Positions 50,401-62,400 of a stretch of 64,000 nucleotides of DNA are shown here, piece by piece. This stretch comes from Spisula solida. Taxonomy: Eukaryota > Mollusca > Bivalvia > Venerida > Mactridae. The notes beneath the pieces are model-generated. The model worked only from the letters and a program-made list of their open reading frames with translations. It was not told where the DNA came from and did not search any database. The position numbers and the translations under genes were made by a program. How positions within the stretch are numbered: the stretch's first letter is position 1; the number at the start of each line of letters is the position of its first letter. The stretch covers positions 9,560,720 to 9,624,719 of the forward strand of contig OX365950.1 in NCBI GenBank assembly GCA_947247005.1. The letters run 5' to 3'.

Positions 50401-53400
50401 CTACTACATCACCAACTGAAAAAGAAAGAAAATTTATTTATTTATTTATACATGTCACTTTATGTATACTTATTATTAATCTATTTTACTTTTATTTATT
50501 TATACCATTACTTATTATTCATTTATATATGTTACTTTATTTATTCATTTATAATATATAATTTAATTTTTTTTTTATATATGTTACTGTATTTATTTAT
50601 ATTTGTTACTTTATTTATCTATTTATTTATTGGTTTAACTTGAAAGTTTAGGTTAACCTTTTCGGAAGGATGAATGTACAGGACAATCACTATATGCTCC
50701 TGCATCAATAGATGCCGGGCATAAAAAGAATAATTTATTATTATACAATATACAAATGTAGCAATGAATAATTCTACAATACAGTATGATGGATTTTTTC
50801 AAGTTTCTCACATCCCTATGGTATTATGGTACATGAGTCACAGCAGAATCACCTCCAACACAAGTTTTATACGAATCCAGTGCAAGGCATTTAACTCATT
50901 TAACAGACACAACAAAATTTGATGTTTGAGGGTGACTGACACTTTGTTTATGATTACCCTGAGTTATACAATACATGTAGGTCAAACTTGTAATATTGGT
51001 CTCTCACTATCACCACAAAGAGTGAAAGACATTCAAAACAATAGAGGTGCGCACCAAATCTAAGGAATTAATTGTTCTTAGACTGATCAAGCCCAATATT
51101 CATCTATAAGAAATACAGCAGTACAGTAATGGTTCATCTGTGGTGACTAAAGTTCATTGAACTAAAGGGCAATAAAACACCTTTCACAATTGTCGTAGGA
51201 ATATTTTCGTCGCACGACGCTTGCGAATCTACGTCTAAATGTATCAAATTGCGTCTGGAAAGGGTAATCAGTCAATTGTCGCACGACGAACGTGCGACGA
51301 CTCCACGATGCATATTAGGGAACTATCGTGCGACTATCGCACGACAGATGTACGACGGTCGTGCGATGGTCACACGACATACCAGTTGACGCACGACATC
51401 CTTACGATGAACAGTTGTCGCACCACCATCGCACGATCGTACGATAATAGCATTGTCTAACTATTTAAAGTTTGTTTAAAAAATAAGTTTCAGCAGCTGG
51501 ATATAATTAATCAAAACGTCGAACCAAACTCTCGAATAATAATAAATGTTTGCAAATAGGAACTTGCTAAATACTAGTATTAAACTGAACTACATGTAGT
51601 CATAATCAATATAATAATAAGAATGCATTTTGTGGTCCACTGGTGTCAAACACGGCATATTTTAGGCTTTATTTGTTTCGAGATATTTTTTATGTCCACA
51701 TGTTATAAAAGAGAGAACAGTTGATTCCTTATTCAAATCATGCCTTTCTTGTGCATAAAATGTTGGAAATATTTATGAATTTATAAAACATGTTTAGAGT
51801 CTTTAGATACAAAATGTATACTGGTATATTGTTACTAAGTATACATTTAATGTAACTAATTATGGAATAAAAACATACATTGTTGATATTTTTATAACCT
51901 GCTAAATGATTAAAGTATGTTGTTGTTATGCATGTATGAGAACATACAGGCAACTTCGAGATCTTAGTTTGTAGCTGAATGCATCTGTCATATGTATGTA
52001 CAATGCAACCTCTCCATAACAGCCCTCCACTGAGTAACAACCTCTCTTCAGTAACATAAACACGCTGTTCGAGAAGAAACAAGTTAACATGTATTTACCT
52101 CTCCAGAGCAACAACCGCTGTAATGTGAGGTTTCCCAATGTGTGTCGCTATAGAGAGGTTGTATTGTTTTTAAAATATACATTTTTCTCTAAGAATATGA
52201 TTTTATCTTAGAATAGCGCTATAGGGTATGAATTTTGAAAAAGGACATATATGTTTACGAGCGTCGTACGACCGTCGTGCGATTGTCGTACGACGGTCGT
52301 GCGATTGACTTACGGCTGTCGCAGGTTAGTAAATAGACACAAGACACCATCGTACGTCCATCGCACGATAGTGGTGTGATTCTAAGTGCCTAGTTTGACC
52401 TTATCATCACAAACAAATCGTTCGTCCATCGCACATCCGTCGTGCGACAACGTCACCCACCGTAGAAAATTTTGAACATGTCCAAAACTCTACGACGAGG
52501 GTTCACGATTATGTTTTCCGTCTCCGTCGCATGACGGTCGCATGATGCAGAAATTTCTTAATTCCGTTGTGCGACAGACGCACTATAGTCCTCAAATTTA
52601 CATCGTAGACCCGTCGTGAAAGGGGTTTAACTTCAGTTCATATCAAATTGGAATACAAGTTTTATGTTTTAAATAATATGTTCATATACATTATGCTGGA
52701 TTTTACCATTTTATGAGTCCAATCAGCTTTGTTTCTCAGCAAGGGTCTGACCAGCTTAATTGCTCTGGGGTTCCAACCACCTTTATTTAACATAATTATA
52801 TAACCACATTTTTGCCAAAATTCCATTATTCTGAGGGGTGTCAGGATTTCTGATTATGTTTTTAATCTACAATGTACATACGGAATATTACTACAGTGTG
52901 TTGATCCGTTGGGCCGTATTACCTCGAGTTGCTTGTGTAATGTTGTATCTCGCGAGACCTTTAGGTCGAGCGTGATGCAGTATGGTGCAAGCAACGAGAG
53001 GTAATACGGCTTAATGGATCAACACAACTGCAGTGATATTTCTTTTATTATATTTCCACAAAAGTGAAAAAAGCGCTTTTACGCCAATATACATGTAACA
53101 CGCGTTCATTCTGTTCATTAAAAGGTAAATGTTTACGTCATGACGATGACATAATGTTTGGCATATAGCACGTCAGACAGGCATGATACGGATTCGGAAA
53201 ACCAGACATGTATGATACGGAAAATGCAATCTGTCGTGTTGTATTCCACTGTGCGATTTGGTCTGTATTTAAAGTGACAATACAGTGTTAGTTATATAAT
53301 AAAATCATGTACCGGTACCTAACAAGCTCTAATACAAGCGCAGTCAAAGAGCTGCCAAGGAAAAATAATAAACTTTGACCTTGACATTACTGTAAGAATT

Positions 53401-56400
53401 TCACTCACACTACCGTACTAGTCATACAGAAAAAAACCTGAGTCTATAATACTATGTCAGCTAGTGTACTAACTGCATCTCTGATGTACCTATCACACTA
53501 AACAACCACTTGGCAAACAAAAGGAAAACATCAGGCACGCTATTTACACGTGATACAGTGTTTATGATTACATTTACATCTAGGCACCGGTATATATATA
53601 TCTCTATGATTTTGTGAAGAATTCAATCCACTCTTATATTGCTAGCATATTACTGTTAGCGTCTACGTAATGCTACTTTAATATGACAATGCCTCTTATA
53701 TGCTAATGACTTAGTTGAAGTGCTGCAAGCCATACAAACACATCAAACTGGCCTTCAGTTCCGTACAACAGACAGACTGACTGAGGTTATAGCCCTCTAT
53801 CTCCAATGGATTTCATATATTAAGAGGAATATTCACAGACCAATTAATAATGAGAATAAAGTACAAATAATGTACATTAAATCATAAATATATACTTGTC
53901 ATAGATCATCTTTATTTGGATTATTTTCACATCCCTTGAGGATTTCTACCAGTGTATTAAAATGATTCCAAACTGTGAGGAAGAGGACAAAAATACCACA
54001 TGTATAACTATCAAGAACACCACACTGTTCACAGTGTAGCAATATCACATGACGAAATTTGCTACGCTTCGAAAACAATTTTTTTTATTTCTTCATCGAT
54101 TTGTATGAAATATACGGTATGCCATGCTATAAAGGAGAAAATTATTTGCTTTCCAAGAAATACAAGATCTTTTTCAGCAGCTGGGCCGTTTTTCACCAGC
54201 TGGGCCGTTTTTCAGCAGCTGGGCCGTTTTTCAGCAGCAGCTGGGCCGTTTTTCAGCAGCAGCTGGGCCGTTTATCAGCAGCAGCTGGGCCGTTTTTCAG
54301 CAGCAGCTGGGCCGTTTTTCAGCAGCAGCTGGGCCGTTTTTCAGCACCAGCTGGGCCATTTTTCAGCACCAGCTGGGCCGTTTTTCAGCACCAGCTGGGC
54401 CGTTTTTCAGCAGCTGGGCCGTTTTTCAGCAGCAGCTGGGCCGTTTTTCAGCAGCAGCTGGGCCGTTTTTCAGCAGCAGCTGGGCCGTTTTTCAGCACCC
54501 CTGTTGCTTTTCGGCACCCTGTGAAACCTGTATGTGATCGGACAACAGTTTCAAGACTCTTTGTTTCCAAGGTTTCCCAGGGTGCTCATCTCAAATACAT
54601 TTAACAATTGTTTGTGTGATAAATGTATGTGTCTGGATAAACATATATTCAATGATAAAAATATATTCAAGCGTGTGTAGCAGGAGGGGACGTACATGTA
54701 GTCCACTGGCCCCAGGTATCTGTGCACTATATACACTGCAACAGCATTATAACCCCCCCCCCCCCCTGCACGTCATAATTCATTTGATAGTACAACTTGA
54801 AAACTGCAATTGACCTTAGAAGTGGATTGCGGTATCCGAGTGCTATTTTCACTACCTGGACAGACCATCAAGTTTTGTAACAACCAGTTAAAATAACAGA
54901 AGCAGCAATTGCTTTGTAAATACAAAACAAAACTGGAAAAAGATTTAAATAATAAATTAATTATTGGGATATCCAACTGTCCAATAGATTTAGAAATAGG
55001 AAGTAGCTTTGTAGTATATGTATGCTGCAATTGATTGAAATATTTTGCATGATGGTTTACATCCCGGTCAGTAGTTATACAATTAGCAACCCCAGTCCAT
55101 TTTTGTATGTTCACCAATGATGATAAATGTTAGTGCAAATTAAAGAGCTCATCAAAAGCTCTGCAGAACAGTTTGAATTATGTAGGTATGTCATCTGGAT
55201 AAAAAGTTATGGCAATTTGAAAACGCGAAAAAGCGGTCAATTTTAGGAATTTTTGCCTTCTTAAAGACAGTCTTTTAATCGCGTTTCCATGGAACCGAAA
55301 ATTTCACCTTTTTTAAACAAACTGCTGTAACTTTTTTAATTTCAAAAAGAAATCAATGAAACTTGGCATATCAATGTATTTTTGTATGCTGATTTCAATT
55401 ATGCAATCCAATTAGATATAATATCATCAGGTAAAAAGTTATAGAAGGAACAAATGTAAAATTTCAACATATTTTTGGAATATTTTATTATCGAAATTAT
55501 ACAGGTATTACATGACAAAATCATAATCTACAAACAATACAACTTTGCCAACAATTACAATTTACATAGTACTTATAATGACATAGTTTAAAGTTTAATA
55601 ATATGCTTACTTGGCATTGATTATCATTATTATAGATCTATAGAAATGTTTTAAACAGAGCAAGTTTTCAGAATGTCAATGAAAGATGTCTCAGACAGGC
55701 ATTTCACTTTTCCCTCGATAACAGTTTTTCAGTTCAATGATTCCCTCTGAATCATATTGTCAACACTGATAGATTGTATTCTTGGACACAATGTGAGCAT
55801 TTCTGTCATTTTAAAAGAAATTCATGAAAAGAATGATAAAAATACACAACATGCAGTTTAATACATGTGCACAAAATATTTGAAATCACAAAATACATTA
55901 TTAGCTAGGCCTACATCTATACAGTACTGTACTGCAATATATAGATCTATGAAATTTGAGCTCAGAGACCTCCATTTGAAAATAAGGGTTTACAAGTAAA
56001 ACTTAAATTGCTGCCAAATCAGGTTCTTAATCATGGTTACTATGTAATCAAAGTAATCTTAAAATAATTCAAGCCCTAAAAATAGTTGCATTTGCCGAAA
56101 GAGAAAAACACTCCTCCCCATGTTAACTTTGGTGGGTGGGGGGTGGTGAATTTATTTTTACCAATATACGTGGTATTAGGTTAAATTAATGACATTGAAA
56201 CAAAATAAAGGTGTTAATTGATATAATTAAGTAAGAGAAATAATTATGAAGTTGATCAATAGTTTTTAAGAGACGATTTTTAACCAGACAATAATCGTTC
56301 GTCAACCAAACAATTTAAAAAAATGACAGGTGCCCTCTGATGTTTATTTCCGTAAATTTCATTAAAAATACGACTAGAAACGTATTCAGTGTAAGTTTTA

Positions 56401-59400
56401 TCATTTTAAAACAAGAAATTAAACTGATTTGGACCAAAAAATGATTTAGTAACGTTGTATTTATCGGCGTATCGAACAATACACATTTGGGATAAGCATA
56501 AGTAAAAACGAGTCAACAATGGCGGGCGTTCAACTCGCCGACTTTGGGTGAACTGATGGGACAAAAATTAAAATGCTGAAGCGATTACTGGTCCGATTTT
56601 GATGATTTAAACGTCATTTTGAAGGGAATATAATATTATATATGATTCTATATTCGTTTGGTATACTTACCTTTTCGATTTTGTAAACAATTGACGTAAA
56701 CTTTGGCACCTCGTAACTTTTTTATTTAAATTTGGATTTTAAAAACGAAAGTTCCAAAGTGAAGCTGAATCCTTTCTCTGATTGGTTGTGAATTTTGACG
56801 AATATTAATTAACATTAAAGCACCCGGATGTGGCGTGATGTAACATCCTCCCGTATAGCGCATGGCCGAAAATGTGATTTTATCAGATGGCCGAAAATAT
56901 CGTCGAAAATCGTTTTTAACTCAAAATGTTTAAACTATCGATTTTCTTAGATAAAAATTATAACTACCATCAGAAAGACAATTTATTTCTGTTTTAAAAT
57001 ATGTATACATGTTTATATCTGAGAAAAACATGAACTTGTAAAATTAAGATTTGCTACACCAGGTACTGAATTTTACTAAATTCTTAACAGTACATGCTAA
57101 TCAGCTGGGGTTGCTAATACAATACTGGCCTGACCAGTTCACTGTTGCAAAAGTTGTGCCACCTATCTGCGGCGTGGGAAAAAAAGTAGTTTCATCAAGT
57201 AAAGTATAGTGGATTGTAAAACCTCCTGTCAAACAACTACATTTGTAATACAATGTACCAGTGGCACTATTAATGAGGTAAACTTTGCTGTATTTGTATT
57301 AATGTACTTGTAAAATGATACTTGTACTTAGTTAGTACCGGTGGTATGTAAACCTGTGATGCAAAATCAATTTCACAATACATACAATGATACTACTACG
57401 TTGTATCTAATTCAAGGTCAATGTCATTTCATATCAGAGCAACACTACAATGTGCCGTATACATGTACTGGGGTATGTACATCAGTGTAGCAATACCACG
57501 TGACTTTTGACTACAGTTACAAGAAGAAATTTATAAACATTTGAAAATAAAATAGTCATAAATATTTTATTTCTTCATCGATTTCTATGAAATATACGCC
57601 ACGCTAAGAAGACAATTATTTGCTTTCCATGAATTATAAAATCTTTTTCAGCAGCTTTGCAGTTTTGTCCATTACCTTGTGAAACCGTGGAACGTGTAGG
57701 TTTCACAGGGTAATGGAAAAATCGGTAAAGCTGCTGAAAAAGATCTTATATTTTACAGAAAGCAAATACTTTTCCTCTTAGCGTGGCGTATATTTTACAG
57801 AAATCAATGAAGAAATAAAATACTTACGGCTATATTTGTGTTCCAATGTTTACAAAATTTTACTTGTAACTGTAGTCAAAAGTAACGTGGTATTGCTACA
57901 CTGTACATGTACAAAGTCAATTTCACAACAAAAAAATACAGTCCTTAGAATAAATGACTTTCAAATTCCTGTTTTAGTGTAGAAATCATTATAGGAGGGA
58001 CAACATGGACAAGGTCAAAGTACAGTCTAACTTTTAAACTCATTTTAATCAATTGTTTTACAATTTACAATAACAAATTTAATTTATTATTGTAAATTGT
58101 AAAACAAATTATTAAATTGATTATTAAATTATTATCAATATTTTATAAACTTTGGATTTAAGCAAGTGTCAATTTGAACAAGAGCCAAAATGTCACAAAA
58201 TATGCCCGTCTCGGGGCATGGTGAGTCTCAGGGCATCATGTGAATGAAAAAAAATCAACATTTTTTTTAATTAAAGGACCATAACCCAAGAAGGCCTAGG
58301 CTGATTTGGCCTACAATTGAACTTGTCCTAGATATTAAACCCATAAACATTGTCACCAAGTTTGAATATACATTTGTACTGAGACAAAAACTCTGCACTA
58401 GAGAACAGACAAGGTATTTTGGTAATTAAAGGACCATAACCAAATGAGGCCTAGGCCGATAATCAAATTTGGCCTAGATATCTATGCCCATTAGCATTGT
58501 CACTAAGTTTGAAGATGATCTGATGAAAACTGTTTGCCTTAGAGTACAGACAAGGCCAATTTCATACTTTTACGGTAATTAAAGGCCCATAACCCAATAA
58601 GGCCTAGGTTGATTTGGCCTATATTCAAACTTGGCCTAGATATTATGCCCAAAAGCATTGTCACAAAGTTTGAAGACGATCGGATGAACCGTGTTTGCGT
58701 TAAGAGTACAGACAAACTGCTGGACGCCGCCGCCGGCCCGCCAAGGGTGTTCCCATAATATGTCCCGTTTTTGAAACAGGCGTATAAAAACCATAAAGTC
58801 ACAAAACACGTCATAAAATGATAGACACTTATGAATGTTACATTTATAATGTTTCCATTTCAAGTCATTTTCCCTAGCAATTAATATAATTACATTTTTT
58901 TATGAATTATGTACGGCAATATTATGAAACGGAGGAGAAAACTTGTCATGTCTGGGCAAAATAATCAAGTCGCTAGTCTACTTAAAAGAGCTCAGTAACC
59001 ATCCCATTTACCCGATTAATACCTTAACATCGTAACAAATAAACAATTGAATGTATTTGTTTGCGTAATTTACACATAATTATTTTATTACGTAGTACTT
59101 ACGGAATGCCGACAACTAACTGACAACTAACACCATCTTTGGCACATGTTCAGCTCTTCAACAAAACAAAACAATTACCTTATTGCTTTAATGGTATCTT
59201 ATTATCTAATAAATACTTTGAAAACAGAAACATTAAATGTGTATTAAATATAATTATAAGAAGCCTGGTCTGAGTGGTGAGAGGGAAACCGTAATATTAC
59301 ATTGTTTAATATATTCAAACAAACATCAGAAATAGAAAGAGTAAATTTACATAGGCCTACACATGAACTCGAGAAAATAAATGCATACAGGTAGGCTGTA

Positions 59401-62400
59401 TTAATTTTAGTTTTATTTTACTGTGATGTGAAATGAGAAAGAATGCTGACAAAATAAATGATCAGGGGTTCCACTAGTTTCTGAATTTGATAGGTCATTT
59501 GGATAAGTTTGACTATATTTTACCCTTTTAAACTATAAAGTTTACCATTCAAACCAAAGAGGGTCAAAATGAAGCTTTTTGGATATTTCAAAGGTCAAAT
59601 CCCTTACAATCCTGAGGCAAATTGAGCCCCTGTAAATGATTGTAGAATAACATTGTTTTTTTAAGTTAATCATCCTCTGCTCATTGCAGGGTCATACAAA
59701 AATATTTGTGGCATTTTTATACTTAATTAAGTACTTACTACTTAGTAGAAACATACAGAGCAGTGAGTGGATCGTTAGTTGTGGTAAACCACACACTAAC
59801 ACCATCTGTGACTTCAGTCCCTAGTTCAGTACTCAAGATTCAGAGATGCCTGATATGATGTTTCCTGATCAATTTCATTTCATACAGGAACACTGAGTAT
59901 GACAGTGTTATAAATTCAATTGGCTTGAGAGTTAAACTGCAAAGCATTTTTTTAAAAATAGTTGTGACAGTCAGTCTACAAGAAGTCTGAGTGCCTCACC
60001 TTGTGATCATCAGAAGATTGTGAATACTGATTGAACCACAAATTGCCAATTATAATTTATAATACAAGGTAGAGTATCGGGTCAAATTCTCTGTACTTAT
60101 AGCACTCAATTTCTTGTATTCAATCCTGAGAAAAACTCAAGATTAACAAATTAAATGACTATCAGATAAAACCTATTTTAATACAGGGCATTACTACGAC
60201 AACTAATGAGTATGGTATTACCCCACAACCGGTTATGCAGAAAAACATGGTCAGTTTAAGCAGTGCACATCAGATTTACATTTATAAACAAATCTCCCAA
60301 AACAAATAGAAACAAGGTCATTGGAAGGGGGAATTTGGAGTTTTAACAGCATAGGGGAGATTTTGATGGCATGAAGATATTCGATTTCATTTTTTCGTCT
60401 TATTTCGGCCAAAAACACTAAAAGCAGATCTATATAATTATATCAGGAGTTCTACTGAGAAATAATGCCAAATCCTGAAAATGAGTCACAAGTCTGTTTT
60501 GGATGCCATTAATTAGCACACATACCAACATTCTGTTTCTATCATTGTATTTTACTTATACTTCAGTTGTACTACATGTAAAATTTAGCATATAGTAACT
60601 TTCAAATGACCATAACTCCATACCTGCCAAGTACTCCACTTAAAAAAGTGGAGTTGCTCCACTTTTATTTGAAATAAAATAACTGATTTTCCGATTTAAG
60701 TCACCTTGGATTTCAGATATTTTGTGGCCCTTTGTTGTTATTAGCAAATATATTTAATAATTACCAGATGAAACTAACTGGCACCTTTTGAAGTGTCACA
60801 TTGTTAATTGTGGTCTTAATAAGTGTCTGATTTCAGTTACCACTCCACTTTTGGATTTAGGAAACTTGACAGGTATGATAACTCAGTCAATACTTCATCA
60901 AATAACCTTTATTTTCTTCAGAAAAGTTCATTTCTTCTAGTGCAGCAAATCCAGAATTCCGAATTAATTTGAAATAGTATGGCCTCTGATAAATATATAC
61001 ATGTAAAGGCCTGATTGTAAATACACAATTATTTATAGGGATTAAATAATTAATGACAACCTTACATTCCTTCAAACAAACCATCGTATCGTGCACAATC
61101 ACGTGGTCTATGACGTCACATTTGGGTATAGCGTCTAGAAAAAAATCATCAACAAACCGTCGATTCAACGAAAGAAAATCGTCGTAAGTATTTTGTTACG
61201 CATATTTGTGAAATCTCTTTTGTTGTAAGTCCTTATATCAATGCTGTAAGGTATGGCAAAAAATCATTTAGATTTGAGGCGGTCAGGGTGTGGAACAGTC
61301 TGCCAAATGATATAAGGACTGTAGATAACTACAAAGAATTTGTCAGACTGTTGCGCACCTGGACAGGCCCCAAATGCAAATGTGCCATGTGTACATAGCT
61401 TTTTACTGCTTAATATGTGTTCAGTTTTATTGCTTTAACTATGCCTTATAATTTTGATTTGTGTTCAGATTATTTATTGCTTGAACTGTGTTCTTTTTTA
61501 TAATTTTGCTTGTGTTCAGTTTTAATGCTTGATAAGTGTTTTATAATTTTGCGTTGTGTTCAGTTATATGCTTGAATTGTGTTTTAATTATGCTTGTGTT
61601 CAGTTTTTATTGCTTGAACTGTGCTATATATTGTTTGCTTGTGTATCAGTTTTATTGCTTGAACTGTATTTTTATAATTTGGCTTGCTGCTCCTTTTATG
61701 CTTACTCTTTGCTATGTAATAACTATGTTATTCTTTATTGTGCATGAGATTTACTATATATATCATGATTGCCTGTGATCTACTATATATTGTTTTATGT
61801 GCTATACTATATTCTTATATATGCATGAAATATGTTCTTATGCTATTCCTTAATCCTGCATGCTTGAAAATCTTATTTATTATTATTATTTATTAAAGAT
61901 GGAATTTGTTATATGTGATACATTGTAATCTTATAAATGTAATTCTAATTTTGTAGCTGTTTTTCTATATGTTATATTATTTACCTCTGTTTGTCGGAAA
62001 ATAGCTATTAGCTAATGTTATATGTTTATATATATCCGACGTAAAATAAATCTTCTTGTATCTTGTATCTTGTATCTTGCTTACCCCCGACAACCAAGAA
62101 AATGTCCCTGTCTGCTTTAGTAAATTAGCTTGACTGGACTACTGGCCAAACTGATCAAGATTATCAAAATCGCTCTTGGTATAGCTACAGTAACAAGCTG
62201 ATCCAAGAACACCATAAAATCCCGCTTTTCCTTGCTGGAGTCTTTGGGTGGACTCATAGGTTGGTAAGGTAAGTCTCAGAACAGCTGCGGACTCATTATT
62301 ACAATGAGTGAATGACAGCCAGACTGTAGAAACTTACACATGCTTTTGAGCTGAATTTGTCTGATGAAAAAGCATCACATGTCACGCTACCCTGTTAGCA

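Noticed and set aside
54000..54604. 174- and 181-codon frames with SSWAVFQ repeats
   Set aside because: They run over the 21/24-bp minisatellite inside a MITE; two frames are open at once.
59463..59633. CAGGGG...CCCCTG element
   Set aside because: Only six terminal bases match and no flank repeat is visible.
61536..61778. 80- and 63-codon Leu/Tyr/Phe-rich frames suggesting a membrane peptide
   Set aside because: They lie in the T-rich 3' UTR of a truncated LINE and are made of repeated 'gcttgaactgtg' words.
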